Assembly (NCBI RefSeq): GCF_001202035.1 | Contig: NZ_LGHT01000026.1 | Location: forward strand, 124,001 to 188,000 | From: Pseudorhodobacter wandonensis | GTDB taxonomy: Bacteria > Pseudomonadota > Alphaproteobacteria > Rhodobacterales > Rhodobacteraceae | Direction of reading: 5' to 3' | DNA: 64,000 nt | Shown here: in pieces, positions 50,593-57,641 of the stretch | Layout of the letters: the number at the start of each line of letters is the position of its first letter | Numbering within the stretch: the stretch's first letter is position 1 | Made by a program: the position numbers and the translations under genes | Notes under the pieces: model-generated | What the model was told of the DNA's origin: nothing | The model's input: the letters and a program-made list of their open reading frames with translations, nothing else | Databases searched by the model: none

Positions 50593-52070
50593 CTGTTGCC
50601 CAAACGATTGAAGCCGTAGCGGATATAGCAAACGATACGCTTAGCCCTGCCGAGGTGCCGTTCAATCTTTCCCAGATAGAGGCCAAGGTTTCGGAACTGG
50701 CAAAGCTAAAGCCCCTTGATTATGAAGTTGCCCGCGAGGCTGAGGCCAAGGCGCTAGGTATTCGGGTTTCGGTTCTGGATAAGCAAGTGCAAGCCCAGCG
50801 CCCCAAAGACCAAGAGGACGAAGCCCTAGACCCGTTTGAGGCCGTGACGCCTTGGGGCGATGATGTGAACGGCGCGGCATTGCTTTCGGATATTCACGCG
50901 GCAATCTTGCGGTTTTGCGTGTTGCCTGAGCATAGCGCGCCCTTGATGGCGGTTTGGGTGTTGCACGCTTGGGCGCATGAGGCGGCGGATATATCGCCCG
51001 TCCTGGCCTTTGTATCCCCTGAAAAGCGATGCGGCAAAACCACGGCACTTTCCATCATTGGCGCGCTGGTGCCTAAGGCGATGCACAACGTCAATATCAC
51101 CACCTCAGTCTTGTTCCGCGTGATCGAAATTCACGCCCCGACCGTGCTGATTGATGAGGCCGATACTTATCTGGGCGACAATGACGAATTGCGCGGCATT
51201 TTGAACGGCGGGCACAATCGCCTAAGCGCCTATGTGTGGCGTTCCGTGGGTGACGACCATGAGCCGCGCCGCTTCAAGGTTTGGGCACCCAAGTGCATTG
51301 CCATGATTGGCAAGCTGCCCGACACCCTAGAGGATAGGGCGCTGGTGGTGCCCTTGCGCCGCAAGCAATCGGGCGAGGTGGTGGAGCGGTTTCGGGCCGA
51401 TAGGCTGAACGAGTTTTTACCGTTGCGCCGCATGGCCGCGCGCTGGGCGGCGGATAGCGCATTGCGCTTGGCTGGTTTGGATCCCATTGTGCCGAGTGAA
51501 TTGAATGACCGGGCGCAAGATAACGCCCGCGCGATTTGCGCGATTGCTGACTTGGCGGGCGGTGAGTGGCCCAAGCTTATCAGGGCGTCTCTTGTAGGTA
51601 TCGCCGCCCAACCCGATGATGAACCGCAATCGGCGGGCGTGTTACTGTTGCGGGATATGGCCGAGATATTCCAGACGCGGCGGGGCGAACGTCTTGGCAG
51701 TAGCGACCTGATAGAAGCCCTTTGCGGGTTAGAAGAAAGCCCTTGGGCTGAATGGCGCGGTGGCAGGCCTGTATCGACACGGGGCATCGCGAAACTGTTA
51801 AAGCCGTTTGGTGTGTCACCTGCACAAGACCGTCATGGCAGCTTTTACCGCTATCCCGATTTTACAGATGCCTTTGATAGGTATCTTTCAAACCCCCTCC
51901 AAAATACTGCCACAAGCGCCACAAGTGCCACGCCCCGACTAAGTGCCACGGAAAAGACTAATCAAATCAGCGCCTATGGCACTTGTGGCGGTAGTGGCAC
52001 TTATTCCGAGGCTGGTGAAGAGAACTGCCACCAAGCCGCAAGTGCCACAGCTTATGAGGGGGAAACCTAA
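50589..52070 (+). CDS. DUF3631 ATPase, probable replicative helicase partner
   Basis: A 493-residue protein. SPEKRCGKTTALSIIGALV is the P-loop (GKT form of DUF3631), VLIDEADTYLGDNDELRGILN the Walker B region, and FRVWAPKCIAMIGKLPDTLEDRALVVPLRRK the following conserved segment with sensor and arginine-rich stretch. It pairs with the toprim primase in a putative island replication unit. The last 60 residues are low complexity (SATSAT..., GGSGT...) because the DNA below holds a repeat cluster. Start overlaps the primase by 4 bases; stop overlaps the next gene by one. Confidence 0.85.
   Translation: MTVAQTIEAVADIANDTLSPAEVPFNLSQIEAKVSELAKLKPLDYEVAREAEAKALGIRVSVLDKQVQAQRPKDQEDEALDPFEAVTPWGDDVNGAALLSDIHAAILRFCVLPEHSAPLMAVWVLHAWAHEAADISPVLAFVSPEKRCGKTTALSIIGALVPKAMHNVNITTSVLFRVIEIHAPTVLIDEADTYLGDNDELRGILNGGHNRLSAYVWRSVGDDHEPRRFKVWAPKCIAMIGKLPDTLEDRALVVPLRRKQSGEVVERFRADRLNEFLPLRRMAARWAADSALRLAGLDPIVPSELNDRAQDNARAICAIADLAGGEWPKLIRASLVGIAAQPDDEPQSAGVLLLRDMAEIFQTRRGERLGSSDLIEALCGLEESPWAEWRGGRPVSTRGIAKLLKPFGVSPAQDRHGSFYRYPDFTDAFDRYLSNPLQNTATSATSATPRLSATEKTNQISAYGTCGGSGTYSEAGEENCHQAASATAYEGET
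51909..52048. repeat. Iteron-like cluster in the 3' end of the DUF3631 gene
   Basis: AAGTGCCAC occurs at 51923-51931, 51941-51949 and 52040-52048, and its complement GTGGCACTT at 51994-52002, with an 8/9 match at 51976-51984. Adjacent tandem 9-mers GCCACAAGC and GCCACAAGT lie at 51909-51926. Copies in both orientations inside coding sequence suggest a DNA-level role, most simply a replication origin recognised by the island's own proteins. Confidence 0.65.
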
Positions 52071-52447
52071 TGGGCGCGGTTGATTTGGTGCAGGCGCTTA
52101 TTGCCGAGGGAGTAGAGTTTGCCACCGATGGGGAGCGCATTCGGTGGCGCAATTCCGAGGGCCGAATGACGCCGGAAACAGTGGCGCAAATCGCGGCGGC
52201 AAAGCCTGAGGTCATAGACTTTCTGACCCGCAAGCCCCGCCCAGCGCCGCCCCTAACAGGTGAGCAACCCGACTCCGAAACCTATCTGGCATTCCTGCGC
52301 AGCAATGGCCCCGCAACCTATGGCGCAGCGGCGGCTTCTTTGGGATGGGGTGCTACGCGGGCTTGGCAGGCTGAGGCGCGGCTAAGGGCAACGGGGCAGG
52401 CTGCGATTGATAAGAGTGGGAAGGCCGTAGCCCTTACCAATGGCTGA
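52070..52447 (+). CDS. Small island protein with TubC-N-like start
   Basis: A 125-residue protein. LVQALIAEGVEFATDGERIRWRNSEGRMTPETVAQIAAAKPEVIDFL resembles the TubC N-terminal docking domain pattern often found in plasmid and phage replication proteins. The C-terminal half (ETYLAFLRSNGPATYGAAAASLGWGATRAWQAEARLRA) looks like a winged helix. Starts one base overlapping the DUF3631 stop, so it belongs to the same transcript. Function unknown. Confidence 0.65.
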   Translation: MGAVDLVQALIAEGVEFATDGERIRWRNSEGRMTPETVAQIAAAKPEVIDFLTRKPRPAPPLTGEQPDSETYLAFLRSNGPATYGAAAASLGWGATRAWQAEARLRATGQAAIDKSGKAVALTNG

Positions 52448-52462
52448 GGCCAAAGAAAGGGC

Positions 52463-52834
52463 ATGACCATGCGCGACAAGTCAGCCCAGCGCCTTGCCCG
52501 AAAGCAACGCCTTAACCCGTCTATGGCCCTAGATTTAATCAAAGAGGTTTGCCCGATGCCCGCCCCTGACCCTTTCGGCATTTCCTACGAAGAAACCGCA
52601 GACGGACGCCCCCGCGTGCTGGCAGAGGTTTGGCCGTCCTCTGGTTTATTTGCGGGCAATCCCCGGCACCGCAGCGCCCGCGCCAAGCGCATTTTGCGCA
52701 ATCTGAATTGGGGTGGCTGGTGTTGCCTTGAGTGTGGCGACCATGTTCCGCTCTATCGCCGCGCCGATGCGGTCTATTGCCGGGAAGCTTGCCGCAAGAA
52801 AGCCGCGCGCCACAGGAAGGCGGGGGGAAGCTGA
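52463..52834 (+). CDS. Small island protein with a C-terminal zinc-finger-like region
   Basis: A 123-residue basic protein. The C-terminal CCLECGDHVPLYRRADAVYCREACRKKAARHR has a CxxC...CxxxC arrangement like a treble-clef or zinc ribbon. The N-terminal third is variable; starts at ATG 52463, 52469 or 52556 are all possible. Likely nucleic-acid binding. It follows the replication genes on the same strand. Confidence 0.6.
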   Translation: MTMRDKSAQRLARKQRLNPSMALDLIKEVCPMPAPDPFGISYEETADGRPRVLAEVWPSSGLFAGNPRHRSARAKRILRNLNWGGWCCLECGDHVPLYRRADAVYCREACRKKAARHRKAGGS

Positions 52835-52933
52835 AAGGCTGGTTGCAAGGTTTCGGGGACCGGAAGGGGAAGCATTTTGCGCGCATTCACAATTCAGAGG
52901 TTTTGATATTAGGCGTAGGCGGAAAGGGGACGA

Positions 52934-53449
52934 ATGGAAAAGCGAAGTTTGACCGGGGCCGAATTACGGGCCGCGCGCAAGGCGGCGGGTTTGACGCAAG
53001 CCGCAATGGCCGCGCGGGTTGGCGTGTCGCGCGATACCGTCCAATATTGGGAAGCCAAGCCCGTGATATGCCGATGGGGCGCGGGCAAGCGCATGGTCGA
53101 GGATTTGGGTTTTGCGGGTTTATCGCGCAATAATGCGCGCGCGCGGGGATGGGGTATTAGCTGGCAAGAGCAAGAGGACGCCAGAATAGAGGCGCAGCTC
53201 GCCGTCCTGCGCGCTGCTACCAATGCCCGCGAAGCCCAGCGCCTTGCGTGCCTTCGTGTGTCATGCGGGGCCAAGACACGCAAAGGGACGCCCTGTCGAA
53301 ACAAGAGCGAATCGGGCAAGCGCCGCTGCAAGTTTCATGGTGGGCTTTCCACTGGGCCAAAGACGCAAGAGGGCCGCGACCGCATAGCTGAGGCGCAAAG
53401 ACTGCGCTGGGCGCGTGTTAAGGAATGGCCGTTTGATAACGGGCAATAG
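52934..53449 (+). CDS. XRE-type HTH protein with C-terminal Cys/His motif
   Basis: A 171-residue protein. Residues 5-50 form a Cro/C1-type helix-turn-helix (LTGAELRAARKAAGLTQAAMAARVGVSRDTVQYWE). Residues 110-165 carry CGAKTRKGTPCRNKSESGKRRCKFHGGLSTGPKT, the HGG-STGP Cys/His motif common in phage and island proteins of alphaproteobacteria. GGGGACGA precedes the ATG. A transcriptional switch for the island is likely; the C-terminal motif is uncharacterised. Confidence 0.7.
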   Translation: MEKRSLTGAELRAARKAAGLTQAAMAARVGVSRDTVQYWEAKPVICRWGAGKRMVEDLGFAGLSRNNARARGWGISWQEQEDARIEAQLAVLRAATNAREAQRLACLRVSCGAKTRKGTPCRNKSESGKRRCKFHGGLSTGPKTQEGRDRIAEAQRLRWARVKEWPFDNGQ

Positions 53450-53470
53450 CGGGGACGCAAGTGTTGAGAA

Positions 53471-53788
53471 ATGTTGAATCCATGGCGTGGAAAACCTGAC
53501 AAAACCTTACATTTCCAAGATGCAAAAGTGCCGCGCCGACTTACGTTTAATCAATCCGAGGGGGGCTGTGGAAACTCTGGCAAGGCGTTGCTTAAGTACC
53601 GATGGTCTAGCCCGCGGCCACTGTTAATACAGTTTTTCTACTGTGCAGAAGAGTTGATTTTTGTCGAAGCTGCCTTCTTCGCGAAAGTTGAAAAACAACT
53701 AAGAAAATCAAAACTGGAAGCGCTTTCGGCATGTTCGCTTGCAAGGTTGCCGAATCGGATTGCTATATGTGACGCTTTGGAATGTTAA
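53471..53788 (+). CDS. Doubtful ORF between regulator and cargo cassette
   Basis: A 105-codon frame open from ATG 53471 with no clear ribosome site. The predicted sequence switches from basic to hydrophobic (LIQFFYCAEELIFVEAAFFAKV) and matches no family known to me. It may be the remains of an older cargo gene. The region is AT-richer than the replication module. Confidence 0.25.
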   Translation: MLNPWRGKPDKTLHFQDAKVPRRLTFNQSEGGCGNSGKALLKYRWSSPRPLLIQFFYCAEELIFVEAAFFAKVEKQLRKSKLEALSACSLARLPNRIAICDALEC

Positions 53789-53803
53789 TTCAGTGCAGGC
53801 ATC

Positions 53804-54301
53804 ATGAAATTTGACCCCCAACTCGCAAGCTCTTTGGTAGCTGCACCGAAATCATTTTTGCTCGGAACATGGCTGCCATGCCCCGGCGGCAATGGGCTGG
53901 CTGTCGGTATGCATTCTGAAATGCAACCAGTAGACCGCATCGAGAGCAAAATCTATATCTCAAACGGATCCAACAATAAGGCATCTTTCTGTGTATTAAT
54001 GAGGGTGCTTGGCTATAAGCAGCGCTGGCGGATTTATGCCCTAGATTGGAACCCTACTTCGCCCCATATGAACCCGATCAAGCTGGGGAGTGAGTTTAGT
54101 GGTAAAATGTTTGGACCGGGCGAGACTCACGAACATCACTTCACCAACCGTGCTTCAGATGAGAACCCGGACGGCTTTGCAGTCCCTATTACTGAGAGAC
54201 TGCCTGACTATCACAGTGCTTTGTCATTTTTCTGTGCTAGAATGAACGTTGCCAGACCACCACATCTGCAAGAGCCACCAGAACAAGGAACTCTGTTGTG
54301 A
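53804..54301 (+). CDS. Cargo protein A of the two-gene island cassette
   Basis: A 165-residue soluble protein of mixed alpha/beta character and AT-richer than the replication module. Notable stretches are VDRIESKIYISNGSN, RVLGYKQRWRIYALDWNP and GPGETHEHHFTNRAS, the last a His-rich turn that might bind metal. The pattern loosely recalls the DUF6978 group, but I cannot confirm it. Its stop overlaps the start of the next gene by 4 bases (GTGA), implying coupled translation and a joint function. It sits at the tRNA-side end of the island, a usual cargo site. Confidence 0.65.
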   Translation: MKFDPQLASSLVAAPKSFLLGTWLPCPGGNGLAVGMHSEMQPVDRIESKIYISNGSNNKASFCVLMRVLGYKQRWRIYALDWNPTSPHMNPIKLGSEFSGKMFGPGETHEHHFTNRASDENPDGFAVPITERLPDYHSALSFFCARMNVARPPHLQEPPEQGTLL

Positions 54302-55032
54302 CCAGCACTATGAATGCAGCGTTAGATGATGCCCTGCGGGGTATTTCATTCGCATGGCAGGATGGTGATCGCCACTATGCAGTCCTTCCTGTGCAGTATC
54401 CGAGCGGCGCTCTTTGCACTTTGGAAATCAATTTGGGCCGTGACGTTGCCCACATATCAGACATGGCAGCAGGACATAAAGAATCCTCAACACTATGTGA
54501 AGATACAGCATTCGGAAAAATTGCTCATGCCGAGGCCAAGAAGCGAGGCTTGATCTTCAAAGATGGCACATTTTTGGTACGGGAAGTGGATCGCGGTATG
54601 TTGCCAGCAGCACTTGTTGCAATTGCGAATGCTTCGGTTTCGGCAGCGCACGCCGCTATCCGACATGATAGCGAGAGGCGTGAAGAGGCACGCAACGATG
54701 CTATCTTCGACAAAGTTAGCAGAGCCTTCCCAAATGCACATGTTCACCGGACGTTAGAGGTTTCAGGCAGTCGAGCGCAGTGGGGCGTCCACAATGTCGT
54801 TGACTTAAGAGACAACCGGAAGGCCATTTTTGAACCTGTCTCAATGCACGTTATTTCTGTTTCAGCAAAGTTTACGATGTTCTCAGATTTAGCGCCCCGC
54901 CGGGAGTTAGCGCTGAATGCCGTTTTTGCGGATACAAAGCACCTAGACCCGAAGGCACAGATGCTAAGCGAAGTTGCCAACATCATCGGCATTGATGATG
55001 CGATGGAATCCTATCGCCAACGGGCATCTTAA
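54298..55032 (+). CDS. Cargo protein B of the two-gene island cassette (DUF1828-like)
   Basis: A 244-residue protein from GTG 54298. The N-terminal 100 residues, with LPVQYPSGALCTLEINLG, AHISDMA and an AEAKKRGLIFKDGTFLVREVDRG segment, resemble the DUF1828 fold; the C-terminal half (VSRAFPNAHVHRTLEVSGS ... NVVDLRDNRKAIFEPVSMHVIS) resembles the DUF1829-type partner domain. DUF1828/1829 proteins are uncharacterised and often lie in mobile elements. Paired with protein A, this may be a toxin-antitoxin or defence unit; no catalytic motif proves that. Confidence 0.65.
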   Translation: MTSTMNAALDDALRGISFAWQDGDRHYAVLPVQYPSGALCTLEINLGRDVAHISDMAAGHKESSTLCEDTAFGKIAHAEAKKRGLIFKDGTFLVREVDRGMLPAALVAIANASVSAAHAAIRHDSERREEARNDAIFDKVSRAFPNAHVHRTLEVSGSRAQWGVHNVVDLRDNRKAIFEPVSMHVISVSAKFTMFSDLAPRRELALNAVFADTKHLDPKAQMLSEVANIIGIDDAMESYRQRAS

Positions 55033-55326
55033 CAGGACTCAGGCCCCAACTATCCTAGACGCCTTGGATTCACGGGAGAGGGGCTGACGCAAGTGATGCG
55101 AAGGTAGTGGTGGCCGTCGATGCCCCGACAAAATGCTGATGACTTCACATTGCTCTATCGCGATTACTTCGAAAGAAGTTGCAAGTTGAGTTGCGCCGCC
55201 AAAAAAATGCAAGTTGAGCGGGTATAGTGTGGCCGAGAAGGCGACCAGCGCGTCAACAGAGGTGGATAATTAGGGGGACAGGAAAAAGGTAAACACCACA
55301 ACAGCTTGATATATTGGTATTTTTTA
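55033..55326. other. Right end of the island with an 11-bp direct repeat
   Basis: No gene is seen between the cassette and the attachment site. TGCAAGTTGAG occurs at 55180-55190 and 55208-55218, 28 bases apart, about 110-150 bases from the attachment core. Spacing and position would suit arm-type sites for the integrase or sites for the AlpA-type protein. The minus-strand frame at 55164-55379 runs into the tRNA and is not real. Confidence 0.5.
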
Positions 55327-55350
55327 TTGAAAAGTGGTGCCCGAAGACGG
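55327..55350. repeat. Right attachment site within the tRNA-Phe 3' end
   Basis: 24 bases identical to the left site. Sixteen of them are the 3' end of the intact tRNA-Phe gene (T-stem strand, acceptor strand, discriminator and CCA), so the island restores the tRNA on integration. Confidence 0.85.
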
Positions 55351-55410
55351 ATTTGAACCGCCGACACACGGATTTTCAATCCGTTGCTCTACCAACTGAG
55401 CTATTCGGGC
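55335..55410 (-). tRNA. tRNA-Phe (GAA)
   Basis: A 76-base gene with encoded CCA. On the minus strand the acceptor GCCCGAA pairs with TTCGGGC, the D-arm is GCTC/GAGC, the anticodon stem ACGGA/TCCGT holds loop TTGAAAA with anticodon GAA, and the T-arm GGCGG/CCGTC holds TTCAAAT. The discriminator is A. It is the integration target of the adjacent island. Confidence 0.97.
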
Positions 55411-55420
55411 ACGTGGGGCG

Positions 55421-55449
55421 GTATTAGGACAGAGGAAAGGGGCTGTCCA
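55421..55449 (-). promoter_or_regulatory. Promoter of tRNA-Phe
   Basis: On the minus strand TGGACA (55444-55449) and TAATAC (55421-55426) are separated by 17 bases, a good sigma-70-type promoter, with the tRNA 5' end 10 bases downstream of the -10. Confidence 0.6.
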
Positions 55450-55485
55450 GAGGGATTTCGCAAAAAACTGCACACAAGGCGCGAT

Positions 55486-55659
55486 TTACTGGCGGGGTGT
55501 TTGTGACGGGGGTTCAAAGTCGTCTTCTTGCTCGGTCACGGCGGCAGGAATGGCGTAAGAACCGCTTAGCCATTTGCCAAGATCGATGTCGGCGCAGCGG
55601 CGCGAGCAGAAGGGTTTGTATTTCGGGTCAGCCTCGCGGGTGCAGATCGAGCAGGTCAT
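55486..55659 (-). CDS. yacG: DNA gyrase inhibitor YacG
   Basis: A 57-residue zinc protein. [38 protein letters not shown] gives the CxxC...CxxxC zinc site and the conserved CxxxDLGxWxxxxYxIP motif of YacG, which binds GyrB and blocks gyrase. ATG 55659 overlaps the RNase E/G stop by 4 bases. Last gene of the infA-maf-rng-yacG unit. Confidence 0.9.
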   Translation of the reverse strand: MTCSICTREADPKYKPFCSRRCADIDLGKWLSGSYAIPAAVTEQEDDFEPPSQTPRQ

Positions 55660-56714
55660 GCCGTGCCCTCCTGCGCTTCGGCCCCCAGAACATCGGCCAG
55701 TGCGAGGCGGTCGCGTTTGCGCACCAGTTCGTACAGGCCAAGCGTTGTCCACCCGACAAGGCTGGTTTCAGCCGATTCGCCTTTGAACGCGGCGCGCAGC
55801 ACCTGATCGAGCACGGCACGGTCACGCTTTGGCATCGGGGCGAAATCAACTACGATCTGGCCGCCAAGCCCGCGCAGACGCAACTGGCGCGGCAGGTCGC
55901 GGGCTGCGGCGATATTGGCCTTTAGGCCTGCGGCGGGCGTGGTGTCGCCGCCGGTGTTCACATCCACCGCCAGCAGCGCGCGGGTGGGTTCGATCATCAT
56001 ATGGCCGGCGCCCTGCAGCTCTACCCGCGGGTCGAGTACGGCGTCGATCATCTCGAGCACGCCGAGGTCTTCGAATCCGCCGGTGATCACCTCATCGGGG
56101 GCGGGGTCGGCCCAGTCGCGCCATGCGGTTTCTTGCGCCCCTGCCCCTTCGACCAGCAGTTCCGGCCCGCCGTTGGTATCGGCCAGCACGGCCTCGGCCA
56201 GATCACGCATCGCGGCGATATCTTGGGCGATATCAAGCGCATCCACACCTTCGCAGGCCGATCGCAGGATAAGGCCAAGCGTTTCAGACGCGCCTTTCAT
56301 GCCGTTTTCGGCCAAAGCCTCAAGCTCGGCGCGCACATCTTCGTCTTTGATCCGGCGCGAGATGTTGCGGCCCGGCGCACCCGGCGTGACAATCGCATAG
56401 CGGCTTTTGAACAAAAGGCGGGTGGTGACAGGCACAGCTTTGCCCGCCTCGGACGGGCCAGTGACCTGCACCAACAGGCGTGCACCGGGCGCGATGCCCG
56501 AGGTTTGGCGCAAAAAGCCGCTGCCTTGCGGCAGTTTCACAAAAACGCCGCCTTGGCCTTTCATCAAACGGTCGGCGACGCAGCGGTAAATGGCACCCGG
56601 CAATGCGTCATCGCCTTCGGGGTCAACCAACAGGTCTTGCAACTGGCCATCAACGATCAGCGCGGCGGCGGGCCGACCGTAGAGTTCATCCAGCACAACG
56701 ATGCGGCCAATCAT
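55656..56714 (-). CDS. Ribonuclease E/G family protein (short form)
   Basis: A 352-residue protein. The catalytic DNase-I-like subdomain shows [24 protein letters not shown] and [13 protein letters not shown], carrying the metal-binding aspartates. The N-terminal part has S1/5'-sensor-like sequence ([21 protein letters not shown]). It is about 130 residues shorter than E. coli RNase G and lacks the C-terminal zinc-link and small domain. This short version next to yacG and maf is common in Rhodobacterales and coexists with a full RNase E. It overlaps maf by 4 bases. Confidence 0.85.
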   Translation of the reverse strand: MIGRIVVLDELYGRPAAALIVDGQLQDLLVDPEGDDALPGAIYRCVADRLMKGQGGVFVKLPQGSGFLRQTSGIAPGARLLVQVTGPSEAGKAVPVTTRLLFKSRYAIVTPGAPGRNISRRIKDEDVRAELEALAENGMKGASETLGLILRSACEGVDALDIAQDIAAMRDLAEAVLADTNGGPELLVEGAGAQETAWRDWADPAPDEVITGGFEDLGVLEMIDAVLDPRVELQGAGHMMIEPTRALLAVDVNTGGDTTPAAGLKANIAAARDLPRQLRLRGLGGQIVVDFAPMPKRDRAVLDQVLRAAFKGESAETSLVGWTTLGLYELVRKRDRLALADVLGAEAQEGTA

Positions 56715-57289
56715 GGCTTTTCCTTCCAAACGGGATAGCCTGCGGTGGCAAGCATGGCAGCAGTTTCGGCCACGGGCAGGCCCATGATGCCCGTGAACGA
56801 CCCCGAAATCCACGGGATGAACGCGCCTGCAAGCCCTTGGATACCATAGCCGCCTGCCTTGCCGTGCCAGTCATTGCTGGCAAGGTAGGTGTTCAGCTCT
56901 TCATCCGACAGGCGTTTCATTTTGACGGCAGAGACAGAATCACGGGTCCAAAGCCTGTCGCCACGGCGCAGCGCGACCGAGGTGATCACGCTATGCCTGC
57001 GGCCACCCAAGGCCAGCAGGAAGGCAGCAGCCTCACCCGCGTCGGCGGGTTTGCCAAGGATACGGCGGCCAAGGGCCACAGTGGTATCGGCGCAAAGCAC
57101 GATGTCATCTGGCCCTGCCTGCACCGCCAATGCCTTTTCCCGCGCGATGCGGGCGCAATAGGGGCGCGGAAGCTCGGCCTTTAGGGGGTCTTCGTTGATG
57201 TCGGGCGGCAGAACAGCATCCGGCACCACACCAATCTGCGCCAAGAGTTCAAGCCTGCGCGGGCTGGCAGAGCCAAGGATAAGCCGCAC
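56711..57289 (-). CDS. maf: Maf-family nucleotide pyrophosphatase
   Basis: About 192 residues from GTG 57289, which lies 4 bases after the infA stop; an ATG at 57334 inside infA is an alternative. [19 protein letters not shown] is the Maf opening (SxSPRR), with [16 protein letters not shown] and [19 protein letters not shown] as later motifs. The family hydrolyses canonical or modified nucleoside triphosphates, probably for housecleaning. Confidence 0.88.
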   Translation of the reverse strand: MRLILGSASPRRLELLAQIGVVPDAVLPPDINEDPLKAELPRPYCARIAREKALAVQAGPDDIVLCADTTVALGRRILGKPADAGEAAAFLLALGGRRHSVITSVALRRGDRLWTRDSVSAVKMKRLSDEELNTYLASNDWHGKAGGYGIQGLAGAFIPWISGSFTGIMGLPVAETAAMLATAGYPVWKEKP

Positions 57290-57293
57290 GGGA

Positions 57294-57512
57294 TTATTTA
57301 AAGCGATAGTTGATGCGGCCTTTGGACAGGTCATAAGGCGTCATTTCAACCTGAACCTTATCGCCTGCAAGCACGCGGATGCGGTTTTTGCGCATTTTGC
57401 CTGCCATCACAGCGATCAATTCGTGGCCGTTCTCAAGTTCGACCCTGAATGTCGCATTGGGCAAAAGTTCTTTTACGACACCGGGGAATTCGAGAATGTC
57501 TTCTTTGGCCAT
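57294..57512 (-). CDS. infA: Translation initiation factor IF-1
   Basis: A 72-residue S1-like OB-fold protein: [62 protein letters not shown] is near-canonical IF-1. ATG 57512 with GGAG upstream is the family start. It begins the infA-maf-rng-yacG unit, an arrangement typical of alphaproteobacteria. Confidence 0.96.
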   Translation of the reverse strand: MAKEDILEFPGVVKELLPNATFRVELENGHELIAVMAGKMRKNRIRVLAGDKVQVEMTPYDLSKGRINYRFK

Positions 57513-57532
57513 GGTCACTCCAATATATTTAA

Positions 57533-57560
57533 GCCCGCAAAAATGCAGGCTTTTGCGGGC
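57533..57560 (-). terminator. Hairpin upstream of infA
   Basis: GCCCGCAAAA (57533-57542) and TTTTGCGGGC (57551-57560) form a perfect 10-bp stem with an 8-base loop. In the minus orientation it is followed by TTAAATATATT. It may end read-through from aspS or form a 5' leader structure of the infA mRNA. Confidence 0.5.
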
Positions 57561-57607
57561 ATATGCGCCGAATGGGCCAGAATTTCAAGGGCAAATTGCG
57601 GTTTGGT

Positions 57608-57633
57608 GGCCCTATGCGGTGAAACATAGGGCC
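57608..57633 (-). terminator. Hairpin downstream of aspS
   Basis: GGCCCTATG and CATAGGGCC (57608-57616 and 57625-57633) form a perfect 9-bp stem 8 bases after the aspS stop. No long T-tract follows, so termination is likely but inefficient. Confidence 0.55.
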
Positions 57634-57641
57634 AAAACCGG

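Larger units (their letters stand above)
46615..55350. mobile_element. Integrative genomic island in tRNA-Phe
   Basis: An 8.7-kb element bounded by a perfect 24-bp direct repeat (46615-46638 and 55327-55350). The right copy is the 3' end of an intact tRNA-Phe gene, the left copy a detached 3' tRNA fragment. Inside are a tyrosine integrase, an AlpA-type regulator, a toprim primase, a DUF3631 ATPase, several small DNA-binding-type proteins and an AT-richer two-gene cargo. No virion, terminase or conjugation genes are seen, so it resembles a satellite-type or helper-dependent island that can excise and perhaps replicate. Confidence 0.85.

Noticed and set aside
51909-52048. Repeat cluster considered as a CRISPR array
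   Set aside because: Units are 9 bp, irregularly spaced, in both orientations and inside a coding sequence; no cas genes are present anywhere in the window.
55164-55379. Minus-strand frame of 71 codons starting inside tRNA-Phe
   Set aside because: It reads through the tRNA sequence and the attachment site; such frames arise commonly across tRNA genes and are not translated.
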